From: Tachypleus tridentatus
Lineage: Eukaryota; Arthropoda; Merostomata; Xiphosura; Limulidae
Direction: 5' to 3'
Assembly (NCBI RefSeq): GCF_004210375.1
Contig: NC_134832.1
Location: forward strand, 152,455,592 to 152,519,591
DNA length: 64,000 bases
In this document: one piece after another, positions 33,915-46,474 of the stretch
How positions within the stretch are numbered: position 1 is the first letter of the stretch
Layout: every line of letters begins with the position of its first letter
The notes under the pieces: generated by a model
The model's database searches: none
What the model was told of the DNA's origin: nothing
Seen by the model: the letters and a program-made list of their open reading frames with translations, nothing else
Made by a program: the position numbers and the translations under genes

Positions 33915-35630
33915 AGTTTAATTTTCTTTCTTATTTGGTGTTTTAAGTGTTACTCTAAAGAAAATCGTTGTCGCAGCCCAAAATTTCCTAGTTGTGAAAT
34001 ATAAGAGATGCTTTAGGAATTCACTTTTACTGGAGGACGCTGGAAAGTGGAGCCTGATAACTCTGGTTTGCGTTACACATCCCCGGAACTACACGAGTGT
34101 CATTTCGGGGGTATGGAAACTGTCGCTCACAGGCGTGTGTGTCATTGACATGGAACACTTAAATTGATCAATTTAGCCTCTGAGAACTTTTCTCAAACGT
34201 CTTTTAGTCACATGTTGGTGTTTATGTCTTCTTTATATTTCTTTCGGACCTACTTTCGCAAAATCTGGTATTTTACTCTCGTTACACAGGCCCACATCCC
34301 ATCACTTACAGATGTGTGTGCAGAATTTAGATTTTTAACACGAGCTTGCATCGGGATTAGAATTATTTAATATTCACCTTCTTTTATTCGTCATTTGGCT
34401 ATACACATTAATTTACCTGTGTTTATTAACGTGTATTTTGGTTTCCATCGGGAGAAGTCGTGTGTACTCGCCTCCTTCTCCCCTACAACAAAATAGTATT
34501 AAACGCTGGTTACCGTCTAGTGGGAGTGCCTCAGAAGTCGCTCTTTTGTCTCTCGCTAAAGAAGTGTATGGATATTAATGAAAGTACGTTGCAAAACTGG
34601 GAATAATTCTCTGACGTTATAGAAACAGAATGAATAAAGGAACAGCACCTGTCACACTCGGCTACTACCGTTCGCGAGTCGGAAGCGTGCCACGTACCGA
34701 GTTCCTACTTATCTGAAGACGTTTTCTTCGCGTTTTGCTTTCACTGCTATGTTTTCAATTTTGCTTTTACTGTTTTGTAACTTTTTTTTTTCTTGTTGTT
34801 TCTACTCGCCTATTTTGTTTTATACCCAATAGCAAAGACTCTTGTCGTTATTGGAAAGTTAATTTTCAAATGTACATACATATAAAATAGATATTTGATT
34901 TATAAATAAGGTGTGCAATCGTCGGTGTCTCCGAGTGAAGGCTCTCTCTGCTGGGTTATATTTCTAGACAAAGTAATTTTACAAAACGTAGCGAACGAAC
35001 GTTATGTAAGGAAACTCGAAATATTTGTCGCATCGCCTTTTCTGTGTAGCAGACAGATCCCTCGACAATTGCTTTTCTCAGGCAAAACGTGCACGAGCGA
35101 GACAATTTTGTGAAATAGGGAAACGTTTTAAATTCCATCTGTATAAGACTGCCTTAGATTGATGTGGGCTGGATCTACTCATTAACGAAGTTTCTGTTTT
35201 GTAGATTTCGCACCCTTTGTGCATTCCGAAGATCGACCCGCGAAGATAGTTTATTTCTTTTCTCTCCAATATACGTCTGATTGGAGGGGTTTGGTTTAAA
35301 GTGAAATGGAACGCGGCTCACGCCACCTGCTTAGAGAGCTGCTACTTTTCTTGAACGATCGCAGGAAATGAATGTTTGAACTTCGTTTTCGAAGCGTGTT
35401 TTATCAACTGACTTGTTGATGGAAAAGTTGATTAGTTCCTATAACAAAAATGTTTTCCCAACAGTTTACCATTATAAACACCTAGTATTAAGGCACTTCA
35501 ATTGAGCCAACCACTTTCTTTCTCTCTTTCGGGAAGGATTTTTTATCTCTTAAATCAGAAATTGTGAAAAAATTTGAGAGGTATCGATCAGCTCTTTGCG
35601 AGACCTACAAATTTCAAAAAAAAAAAAAAA
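33915..35630. repeat. 5S spacer unit 9
   Basis: Full spacer lying between two LINE-split genes. It has accactttc, ggtgtgcaatcg with gaaggctctc, tacccaatagc, and the rare tctactcgcc shared with the leftmost partial spacer. Private changes are gtcattgacatgg (shared with unit 10 only) and a shortened atttcaaaaaaa next to the gene. Confidence 0.93.
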
Positions 35631-35722
35631 GTCATCATCACCCGGTATTCCCAGGTGGTCACCCTCCCAAGTACTAACCGGGCCCGCCGTTGCTTAGCTT
35701 CGGTGATCGGACGAGAACCGGC
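35631..35722 (-). pseudogene. 5S rRNA gene split by LINE copy 3: 3' fragment (nt 27-118)
   Basis: 92 nt with target duplication at 35710-35722. It follows directly on a LINE-split gene: copies 2 and 3 occupy two adjacent repeat units. The partner is at 41236-41274. Confidence 0.95.
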
Positions 35723-36003
35723 TTTTTTTTTTTTTTTTTCTCTTTATTTATCCCACCTCAACGAGGGGGTATACACAGAAATACAACAAATAAAACACAA
35801 GTTAATGAATTAGCATGTAACAATAACTCTATAGATTACCATGCTGAAAATTACCACAAAGTTAATAAAATTAAGGAAAAAGAAATAAAAGAGGTAATTG
35901 GAACAGCAGGTAATCCAACAAACATTATAATGAACATTAACAAACAAGAAATCAATGGATCTTTCATTGGTAACAAAAATATAATGAAATAACAACTTAT
36001 CTT

Positions 36004-39000
36004 AACAACGTACACAAGAATAACCTTGGGCACCTTGGGTTACCAAGCTACCAACATAAGAATACACAGAATAAAAAACATTTAATGAGTTATGTAACAA
36101 AGATCTATGATAATGAAGATATATATGTCTCCGTACACGCACTTTAAACATGGAAATTAAATGAATGACGCGATTTCGTGCCAAAGAAACTGAACGAGCA
36201 GAACATATAACCTGACGTGCCAAACTTGTAATTAAACGGAATATGTTCCAGCATCTCCTGGTAACGAAGGATGAGATCCCACTAAGAGGCATCTCCTCCA
36301 TACCCAGTTTGATATGGGACATCCAAAATAAAATGCCAATAATTTATATACATATGACCACAAGGGCTGTACAAAAGGACATTGGAAAAACAGATGGTCT
36401 ATGGTTTCTGGCGCCTGGGAACAGAAAGTGCACAACCCTGTGGGATGTCTGTCCATATGTATCAGCTTGACATTTGTGGTAATCGCCCGCAACCAGAGTA
36501 AATAATCCACATCACAAACAAAAAAACCCACAAAAGAAGAATAAGCGTTTTTTTACGAATGCGTTTCCAGTCTCCAGGAGGAACAATATCCCCAGTAGAA
36601 TGGAGCAGGGAAGTTAGTAGCGAGTGAAAACTGTAAATATCCCACCAGTTGCCGCAGAGATAAACCTTGAAAATGAACTCGATTATCGGAGTGGTCCAGA
36701 AAATATAAATCCACAACACATGTGGACGACGGAAGAGGAGCCGGCTGGGTAGACAAAATCGGCAACCACTCCACAGGCAACGCCTCCTTGAGCATATGAA
36801 AATGTGAAAAAATTGTGCGGGCATTGGCCAACGGGTCAGCGTCCGTACACATTTCAATCACTGCCCCCACCGGAAGAAAAGCAGGGAGCACCTCGTACAT
36901 TAAATGACGGACCTGAACCAAACCTGCGTTAATAAATTCAGGAAAATGAAATGTTCGGTGGCGAACATCAACAATAGCCGGATTGAAAAACAAAGGTTCA
37001 TCAAAAATTTGGGGGGAAAGAGGAGCTGGGACAATCCCTTTATCCCCAAGAAGAACCTTCCAGGCATGAAACATTTCCTGAATATAGAAAGGTAACGATT
37101 TCACAAAACGTGGCAAAATACGGCATTGAAGAATCCGAAAGCTTAAAGAGAGATTACCATAACAAGAAAAAATCCAGAAAGAAGTTGTCGCAAGGTGGAA
37201 GGACAAGAAGCATCCAAACAACGCTGCAACAACTTCAAACGGAATGCGAGTTTACGAGTGTTAACATCAACCAAGTTGATACCTCCACAATCATAACTCC
37301 GAATCAGAATACCGTATGCCACTTTATGTATACCTCCCCGCCAAATAAAATCCAGTATACATTTGCGAAATCTAGCCTCAAACTGTCTTGGCAACGGGAG
37401 TATATTCAACGGGTACCATAACACCGATGCCACCAAGGAGTTCACCACAAGAGATTTACCCTTTAGCGACAAAGAACGAAATCGCCACGACACCAAGACA
37501 CGAGATACCCTGCGCAATACACCCTGCCACGTATCTTGCAGCATGACATCGAAATTAGAGTGGAAAACTATTCCCAAAATCCGAATAGGATCCTGGGAAA
37601 TTCTCAACTCACCAAGGACGAAGTCTGCAGAAGAGGCCAAACACCCAACCCACAAACCCTGACTCTTGGTCCAGTTGATCTTCCCACCAGTAGCTTTGCC
37701 AAAAGTTTGGCAGACATCCAACACATGCGGCAAAGATTCGGCGTCTCGTAAGGTTAAGGTGGTATCATCAGCATGCTGATAAGTAAGTGAAGGCGTGGTG
37801 AGTAGCACATCACCACCAATACCAGTAATATGTACATTATGGACTAACATATTTCGTAACGGTTCGACACTGAGAACGTAAAGTAGAGCAGACATGGGGC
37901 ATCCTTGACGAATACCCCGAGTAATAGCAAAATCATTAGTGAGAAATCCATTAAACTTTACACAACTAGAAATAGAAGTATAGCAAAGACGAACCCAATG
38001 AACAAAAGTAGAACCAAAACCCATACGCAGAAGAAGTTGAAATAGATAGTCATAGGCCACCCGATCAAAAGCTTGCATCTGATCGAGCTTCAAAAAGATT
38101 CCACCCTGGCCGGTACGTGCTAAAGATTGCAATAGCAAAACGAGTGTTAATGGAGTATCAGCAACGTCCCGTCCAGGTATACACCCGGATTGGTCATCTG
38201 AAACTAAACTGGAGATCACAGACGAAAGGCGACGAGCCAGCACTTTGGCCAAAAGCTTATAGTCAGTACAAAGCAATGTCAAAGGCCGGCTGTTAGCCGC
38301 CAACCGTCGATCCCCCCTTTCGGGATAGGAACAATTACCCCAGAACACATTGTACGGAGCAACTGTGGAGAGTGAAACAGTTGAGACAAGACAGATAAAA
38401 GTCGTCAACAAAAGAGGTAGAAAATATTTGAAAAATTCGGAGGTAAAACCATCCAAACCAGGAGATTTGCCCAGCGGTAAACTGTCTAAAGCAGCGATAA
38501 CTTCCGGAACCGTGAATGGAGCATCACAAATATTAGCTTGTTCACTGGAAAGAGTTCGATCAACAAATGAGAGAACTAAATCTATGTCTGCCTGCAGAAC
38601 GATATCCTTAGAGTACAGTGCGGAATAATACTGATGTAAAACAGCAGCGATATCTTCCACACCGGACACCTCCACACCCCTATCAGTGAGCATGGATCTA
38701 AACTCAATTCTGCTTTGACGGACCTTTTCCATACGAAGAAAGTAAGACGTAGATCTCTCACCCTCCTCAAACCAACGAATATGAGATCGAATCCTCGCCC
38801 CCTCTATGGTATCGTGATCCAAAGTCTCCAATGCATCTTCAAGTTCATACAATTTGACCTTAGATCTACCAGGGAAACGGGTCAGTTTTCGAAGCTCACG
38901 ATTGATGGACGACTCAAGCTGACATTTGCGAGAACGGGATGCCCGCGCACGAAGAATCGAATAACGCTCGGTAAGTAAACGGAACGCGCATTTCAATTGT

Positions 39001-39857
39001 TCATACCATTTAATTTTATCAGTCCCATAAACTGACCAACTACGACTTCTGGCGATCAACAGCTTAATGGCTTTCACATATTCGGCATCCCTCAATAACT
39101 GGTTATTGAAGTGCCAGAAATTAGGACCTCTGACAATTGGTCGCAGAGTAAGGTCGAAGCCCAATAAAGCGTGATCTGTAGCAGGAAACCACAACGTACG
39201 GAAACGTTGGACAGTCCCCTGCAAGGTAGAAGAAAGCAAAACCCTGTCAATACGTGACGACATCATCTCACCATTAACAAAACGCTTCCATGTGAAACCA
39301 GGTGTAGTCGGCGATATGAGTGAATGCGCATCAAGCAAATCAAACCTATTAAGAAACTGGACAAAAGCCGAACGGCTGGCGTCTCGGTAGAAACGGACCG
39401 GAAATCGATCGCGTGCCACATCCACCACACAATTAAAATCTCCCACAACAAGCAATCCTGTGCAACCATCCAAACAATACTCCAAGTTTTGGAAAATTCC
39501 CGTCGCTCGGAGATATCGCGAGGAGCGTACACAGATGATAACAGATAAGACAAAGACTCGAAACTGAATTTGACTGTCAGAACCCTACCCACCCCATCAG
39601 AAGAAACGAATGTAACATTATCACACAAAAACTGCTGTACCAAGATGGCAACCCTTGTCGGCCAGAAGTAGAATTATTAAAAAAAGCTACACCTGGCCAA
39701 AATTTCAGAACGACATCAGGAAAATCATCAGTAAAAACGTTTCCTGTAAACAAACAACATCAAAATTAGTAACAAAGTAATCCAGATAATAAGCCAGCTT
39801 ACTAATATTACGCAACCCATTACAATTCAAAACTCCCACCCTTAGTAAATGTACCAT
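36004..39857 (-). CDS. LINE copy 3 ORF2: longest uninterrupted endonuclease-RT frame
   Basis: ATG at 39857. One segment of 780 codons (37143-39485) runs without a break from inside the endonuclease (VVGDFNCVVD) through RT motifs A, B and C and the thumb. This shows the natural fusion of the domains that copies 1 and 2 split at an A-run. The remaining breaks lie before 39485 and after 37143, in the connector and finger region. Confidence 0.87.
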
Positions 39858-40020
39858 GCTAAAGAGAAAGTAAAGGTACAAGAATTGAAAGGAAACTGTC
39901 ACAAACACAAAAATAACAAGAATAAATGTAAAGATCTAAGCAAATATGCACAAAGTTCAAATAACAATAAATGACAGTCTTACACGAACTGAAACAAACA
40001 AACTGTCACAAAAAACACAT

Positions 40021-41111
40021 TTAAGGCTGCGACACCGCCTTCGCCTTCGCCCGAGATATCCGTAGTATTGGCACGTCCGACACCCGTTTTCGTCCACTGC
40101 CCTTCTTAGAAGTGTCACCAGGAGACATTGCCACCACACTAGCATACCTCCAACGACGAGGAAGAGGCACCTCCACATCGCCGGCGGTACTCACACCACT
40201 AACCGGAAGTGGCGGGAAGTGACGATCAAAATTGCGACTTGCAGGGGGGTGACTACTTGCCCGTTCCTGGCCCCACCAGAAACCGTCGATCGTCGGGCAG
40301 AAACATCGTCCACCACCCGATGGGTAGCTGCAGCCTTCTTTGAAAGGGGAACCTCCGAATCAACGCGTGGACAAACAGAAATGGTGTCAACATCATGAGG
40401 CACTGCACGAGAGGGAGCAGCCGTGTCTACTTCAGCGGCGTCACGAGAAGTAGTAGGCGTGGCCACTTCAGCGTCGTCACTAGAGGAAGTTCGAGGAACA
40501 ACAAGCTTGGGACAACGTTGACGGACGTGTCCCTGCATATGACAATGTCGGCATATAAATTGGGGCAATCGCGATATAGATGATCCGCCCCAAACATAAA
40601 TTACATACTTTTGACTGGCGATCATGCTTCACTTTTACCAATACCGCCTTGCCCAAAGGATCAAAACTTTACTACGTACGGCAAAGAGATACACTTCTCA
40701 CTAAAACACACACGAACATGGCGTATACCTAAGTATATGCCCTGGTCCCTCTTCCACACAATAGGGCTTTTCACCTCACAATCATAATCTTTAAGTTTAT
40801 TTAGAATAATATCATCGTCGATATATTCGGGTACGTCCATAAATGACACAGTAATAGTACGTTTAGTGACACCATTAGCCGAACAGTGCACACCATTTAC
40901 AGTTAGACCAGCATCTATAGCCAGGTCCACATCGTCGGGAAGAACAAAAGTTACCTCATATCCACCCGGGCGAGGAACTACAGCAGTGACCGAAGCAGCA
41001 CCAAACGTAGAAATAACAGAATGGATAACGTCCCCATGGCTTGAAGTTGTCGTTTCCACAAAAAACTGTACGACGCATAACTTCCATGACCTTCTTAGTT
41101 GATGAAGACAT
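40021..41111 (-). CDS. LINE copy 3 ORF1 with two CCHC knuckles
   Basis: ATG at 41111. The N-terminal part is frame-shifted soon after the start by an extra A (cacaaaaaactg against cacaaaaactg in copies 1 and 2, near 41060). The core then runs open for 132 codons. The serine-rich linker has another change near 40245 (gcaggggggtg against gcagcaggggtg). Knuckles are as in the other copies. Confidence 0.72.
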
Positions 41112-41235
41112 CGTCAAACAACTTGAAAAATACAAAATCTAGCAAAAAAAAAAAAAAAACTACACACTCACTAGGCTTAGCTGTTAAATTTACACTAAGG
41201 CAATGAGGAGCTCGAAAAACACGTCTGTACTCGTT

Positions 41236-41274
41236 GACGAGAACCGGCGCTTTCAACGTGGTATGAACGATGAC
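41236..41274 (-). pseudogene. 5S rRNA gene split by LINE copy 3: 5' fragment (nt 1-39)
   Basis: 39 nt ending in the duplicated 13 bp (41236-41248). It is the rightmost 5S start in the array. Confidence 0.95.
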
Positions 41275-42997
41275 AGTTTAATTCTCTTTCTTATTTGGTG
41301 TTTTAAGTGTTACTCTAAAGAAAATCGTTGTCGCAGCCCAAAATTTCCTAGTTGTGAAATATAAGAGATGCTTTAGGAATTCACTTTTACTGGAGGACGC
41401 TGGAAAGTGGAGCCTGATAACTCTGGTTTGCGTTACACATCCCCGGAACTACACGAGTGTCATTTCGGGGGTATGGAAACTGTCGCTCACAGGCGTGTGT
41501 GTCATTGACATGGAACACTTAAATTGATCAATTTAGCCTCTGAGAACTTTTCTCAAACGTCTTTTAGTCACATGTTGGTGTTTATGTCTTCTTTATATTT
41601 CTTTCGGACCTACTTTCGCAAAATCTGGTATTTTACTCTCGTTACACAGGCCCACATCCCATCACTTACAGATGTGTGTGCAGAATTTAGATTTTAACAC
41701 GAGCTTGCATCGGGATTAGAATTATTTAATATTCACCTTCTTTTATTCGTCATTTGGCTATACACATTAATTTACCTGTGTTTATTAACGTGTATTTTGG
41801 TTTCCATCGGGAGAAGTCGTGTGTACTCGCCTCCTTCTCCCCCTACAACAAAATAGTATTAAACGCTGGTTACCGTCTAGTGGGAGTGCCTCAGAAGTCG
41901 CTCTTTTGTCTCTCGCTAAAGAAGTGTATGGATATTAATGAAAGTACGTTGCAAAAACTGGGAATAATTCTCTGACGTTATAGAAACAGAATGAATAAAG
42001 GAACAGCACCTGTCACACTCGGCTACTACCGTTCGCGAGTCGGAAGCGTGCCACGTACCGAGTTCCTACTTATCTGAAGACGTTTTCTTCGCGTTTTGCT
42101 TTCACTGCTATGTTTTCAATTTTGCTTTTACTGTTTTGTAACTTTTTTTTCTTGTTGTTTCTACTCACCTATTTTGTTTTATACCCAATAGCAAAGACTC
42201 TTGTCGTTATTGGAAAGTTAATTTTCAAATGCACATACATATAAAATAGATATTTGATTTATAAATAAGGTGTGCAATCGTCGGTGTCTCCGAGTGAAGG
42301 CTCTCTCTGCTGGGTTATATTTCTAGACAAAGTAATTTTACAAAACGTAGCGAACGAACGTTATGTAAGGAAACTCGAAATATTTGTCGCATCGCCTTTT
42401 CTGTGTAGCAGACAGATCCCTCGACAATTGCTTTTTCTTAGGCAAAACGTGCACGAGCGAGACAATTTTGTGAAATAGGGAAACGTTTTAAATTCCATCT
42501 GTATAAGACTGCCTTAGATTGATGTGGGCTGGATCTACTCATTAACGAAGTTTCTGTTTTGTAGATTTCGCACCCTTTGTGCATTCCGAAGATCGACCCG
42601 CGAAGATAGTTTATTTCTTTTCTCTCCAATATACGTCTGATTGGAGGGGTTTGGTTTAAAGTGAAATGGAACGCGGCTCACGCCACCTGCTTAGAGAGCT
42701 GCTACTTTTCTTGAACGATCGCATGAAACGAATGTTTGAACTTCGTTTTCGAAGCGTGTTTTATCAACTGACTTGTTGATGGGAAAAGTTGATTGGTTCC
42801 TATAACAAAAATGTTTTCCCAACAGTTTACCATTATAAACACCTAGTATTAAGGCACTTCAATTGAGCCAACCACTTTCTTTCTCTCTTTCGGGAAGGAT
42901 TTTTATCTCTTAAATCAGAAATTGTGAAAAAAGTAAGAGGTATCGATCAGCTCTTTGCGAGACCTACAAATTTCAACGAGAAAAAAAAAAAAAAAAA
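41275..42997. repeat. 5S spacer unit 10 (rightmost)
   Basis: Full spacer. Its right half carries the four variants otherwise found only in the leftmost spacer: aaatgcacatacat, cttaggcaaaacg, gcatgaaacgaatg and gatgggaaaagttgattggt. Its left half looks like unit 9 (gtcattgacatgg). A switch between two histories inside this spacer is likely. Confidence 0.93.
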
Positions 42998-43089
42998 GTC
43001 ATCATCACCCGGTATTCCCAGGTGGTCACCCTCCCAAGTACTAACCGGGCCCGCCGTTGCTTAGCTTCGGTGATCGGACGAGAACCGGC
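42998..43089 (-). pseudogene. 5S rRNA gene split by LINE copy 4: 3' fragment only
   Basis: 92 nt broken at the same base as the other split genes. No 5' fragment exists: the DNA beyond LINE copy 4 is not 5S. This is the last 5S sequence on the right side of the array. Confidence 0.95.
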
Positions 43090-46000
43090 TTTATTTATCC
43101 CACCTCAACGAGGGGTATGCACAGAAATACAACAAATAAAACACAAGTAATGAATTAGCAAGTAACAACAACGCAACAGATTACCATGCTGAACAGCACC
43201 ACAAAGTTAATAAAATTAAGTAAAAAATAAATAAAAGTGGTATATGAAACAGCAGGTAATCCACCAAACATTACAGTGAACATTAAGAAAACAAGAAACC
43301 AATGTATCTTTCATTGCTAACAAAAATAGTATGAAATAACAATTTATCTTAACACAGTACATAAGATATAACCTTGGGCACCTTGGGTTACCAAGCTACC
43401 AACATAAGAATACACAGAATAAAATACATTTAATGAGTTATGTAACAAAGATCGCTGATGATGGAGATGAATATGTCTACGTACACGCACTTTAAACATT
43501 GAAATTAAATGAATGACGCGATTTCGTGCCAAAGAAACTGAACGTGCAGAACATATAACTTGACGTGCCAAACTAGTAATCAAAAGGAATATGTTCCAGC
43601 ATCTCCTAGGTAACGAAGGATGAGATCCCACTAAGAGGCATCTCCTCCATACCCAGTTAGATATGGGACATCCAAAATAAAACTCCAATAATTTATATAC
43701 ATATGACCACAAGGGCTGTACAAAAGGACATTGGAAAAACAGATGGTCTATGGTTTCCCGCGCCCGTGAACAGAAAGTGCACAACCCTGTGGGATGTCTG
43801 TCCATATGTATCAGCTTGACATTAGTGGTTATCGCCCGCAACCACAGTAAATAATCCACATCACAAACATAAAAACCCACAAAAGAAGAATAAGCTTTTT
43901 TTCGAATGCGTTTCCAGTCTCCAGGAGGAACAATATCCCCCCAGTAGAATGGAGCAGGGAAATTAGTAGCGAGTGAAAACTGTAAATGTCCCACCAGTTG
44001 CCTCACAGATAAACCTTGAAAATGAACTCGATTATCGGAGTGGTCCAGAAAATATAAATCTACAACACATGTGGACGACGGAAGAGGAGCCGGCTGGGTG
44101 GACAAAACCGGCAACCAGTCCACAGGCAACGCCTCCTTGAGCATATGAAAATGTGAAAAACTTGTGCGGGCATTGGCCAACGGGTCAGCGTCCGTACACA
44201 TTTCAATCACTGCCCCCACCGGAAGAAAAGCAGGGAGCACCTCGTACAATAAATGGCGGACCTGAACCAAACCTGCGTTAATAAATTCAGGAAAATGAAA
44301 TGGTCGGTGCCGAACATCAACAATAGCCGGATTGAAAAACAAAGGTTCATCAAAATCTGTGGGGAAAGAGGAGCTGGGACAACCCCTTTATCCCCAAGAA
44401 GAACCTTCCAGGCATGAAACATTTCCTGAATATAGAAAGGTAACGATTTCACAAAACGTGGCAAAATACGGCATTGAAGAATCCGAAAGCCCAAAGAGAG
44501 ATTACCATAACAAGAAAAAATCCAGAAAGAAGTTGTCGCAAGGTGGTAGGACAAGAAGCATCCAAACAACGCTGCAACAACTTCAAACGGAATGCGAGTT
44601 TACGAGTATTAACATCAACCAAGTTGATACCTCCACAATCATAACTCCGGATCAGAATACCGTATGCCACTTTATGTATACCTCCCCGCCAAATAAAATC
44701 CAGTATACATTTGCGAAATCGAGCCTCAAACTGTCTTGGCAACGGGAGTATATTCAACGGGTACCATAACACCGATGCCACCAAGGAGTTCACCACAAGA
44801 GATTTACCCTTTAGCGACAAAGAACGAAATCGCCACGACACCAAGACACGAGATAACCTGCGCAAAACACCCTGCCACGTTTCTTGCAGCATGACATCGA
44901 AATGAGGTGGAAAACTATTCCCAAAATCCGAATAGGATCCTGGGAAATTCTCAACTCACCAAGGACGAAGTCTGCAGAAGAGGCCAAACACCCAACCCAC
45001 AAACCCTGACTCTTGGTCCAGTTGATCTTCCCACCAGTAGCTTTGCCAAACGATTGACAGACATCCAACACATGCGGCAAAGATTTGGCGTCTCGTAAGG
45101 TTAAGGTGGTATCATCAGCATGCTGATAAGTAAGTGAAGGCGTGGTGAGTAGCACATCACCATCAATACCAGTAATATGTACATTATGAACTAACATATT
45201 TCGTAACGGTTCGACACTGAGAACGTAAAGTAGAGCAGACATTGGGCATCCTTGACGAATACCCCGAGTTACAGCAAAATCATTAGTGAGAAATCCATTA
45301 AACTTAACACAACTAGAAATTGAAGTATAGCAAAGACGAACCCAATGAACAAAAGTAGAACCAAAACCCATACGCACAAGAAGTTGAAATAGATAGTCAT
45401 ATGCCACCCGATCAAAGGCTTGCATCTGATCGAGCTTCAAAAAGATTCCACCCTGTCCGGTACGTGCTAAAGATTGCAATAGCAAAACGAGTGTTAACGA
45501 AGTATCAGCAACGTCCCGACCAGGTATACACCGGATTGGTCATCTGAAACTAAACTGGAGATCACAGACGAAGGCGACGAGCCAGCACTTTGGCCAAAAG
45601 CTTATAGTCAGAACAAAGTAATGTCAAAGGCCGGCTGTTAGCCGCCAACCGTCGATCCCCACCTTTCGGTATAGGAACAATTACCCCAGAACACATTGTA
45701 CGGAGCAACTGTGGAGAGTGGAACAGTTCAGACAACACAGATAAAAAGTCGTTAACAAAAAGAGGGAGAAAATATTTGAAAATTCGGACGTAAAACCATC
45801 CAAACCAGGAGATTTGCCAATCGGTAAACTGTCTAGAGCAGCGAGAATTTCCGAAATCGTGAATGGAGCATCACAAATATCAGCTTGTTCATGGGTGAGA
45901 GTTTTATCAACAAAGGTGAAAACGAAATCGATGTCGTCCTGCAGAACAATATCTTTATTATATAGTGCTGAATAATATTGATGCAGAACAGCAGCGACAT

Positions 46001-46474
46001 CATCCGCATCGGACACTTCTTCACCCCCATCAGTGAGCATGGATCGAAACTCAATTCTGCTCTGTCGGACTCTTTCCATACGAAGAAAGTAAGAGGTAGA
46101 CTTCTCACCCTCCTCAAACCAACGAATATGAAAACGAATCCTCGCCCCCTCTATCGTATGGTGATCCAAATTCTCCAATTCATCTTCGAGTTCATATAAT
46201 TTTACCTTAGACCTACCAGGGTAACGGGACAGCTTTCGAAGCTCACGTGTAATGGACGACTCAAGCTGACATTTGCGAGAATGGGATGCCCGCGCTCGAT
46301 GAAGCGAATATCGCTGGGTAAGTGAACGGAACGCGGATTTCAGTGTTTCATACCACGAAATTTTATTAGTCCCATATACTGTCCAACTTCGACTTCTGGC
46401 GATTAACAGCTTAATGGCTTTCACATATTCGGCATCCCTCAACAACTGGTTATTGAAGTGCCAGAAATTAGGAC
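43090..46474 (-). mobile_element. LINE copy 4, diverged and 5'-truncated, at the array edge
   Basis: Same family and same 3' junction as copies 1-3, but the tail is only tttatttatccc with no poly(A) run. Similarity to the other copies stops at 46474, inside the endonuclease-to-RT linker. ORF1 and most of the endonuclease are absent. By eye it differs from copies 1-3 at several percent of sites, mostly substitutions, so it is an older copy. It does not end in 5S sequence. Confidence 0.9.
43344..46474 (-). pseudogene. LINE copy 4 ORF2 remnant: RT and C-terminal finger
   Basis: Keeps motif A (LDQMQAFDRV), motif B (GIRQGCPMSALLYV), motif C (QHADDTTLTL) and the finger CTFCSRARETIDHLFFQC. The pieces are 45681-46474 (linker), 44811-45485 (RT palm), 44449-44892 (thumb) and 43344-44342 (332-codon C-terminal part, the most complete of any copy). 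The catalytic DD is kept, but the copy cannot act without its endonuclease. Confidence 0.85.

Larger units (their letters stand above)
35723..41235 (-). mobile_element. LINE copy 3 (Tx1-like, 5S-specific), full length, 5513 bp
   Basis: Full-length copy in the unit next to copy 2, with 13-bp duplications at 35710-35722 and 41236-41248. It has the longest poly(A), about 17. Beyond run-length changes it has a few substitutions, such as aagccagctt in place of aagacagctt near 39792. Confidence 0.93.
8925..43089 (-). repeat. 5S rDNA tandem array, unit about 1.84 kb
   Basis: Uninterrupted units recur every 1836-1842 bp. Gene starts on the plus axis are 11712, 13548, 20909, 22750, 24592, 26434, 28273, 35631 and 42998. 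All genes read leftward. Of nine genes with a 3' end, five are intact and four hold a LINE; one further remnant sits at the left end. Spacers are about 1.72 kb and nearly identical, as expected from concerted evolution. I saw no linked histone, snRNA or tRNA gene in the spacer. Confidence 0.97.
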
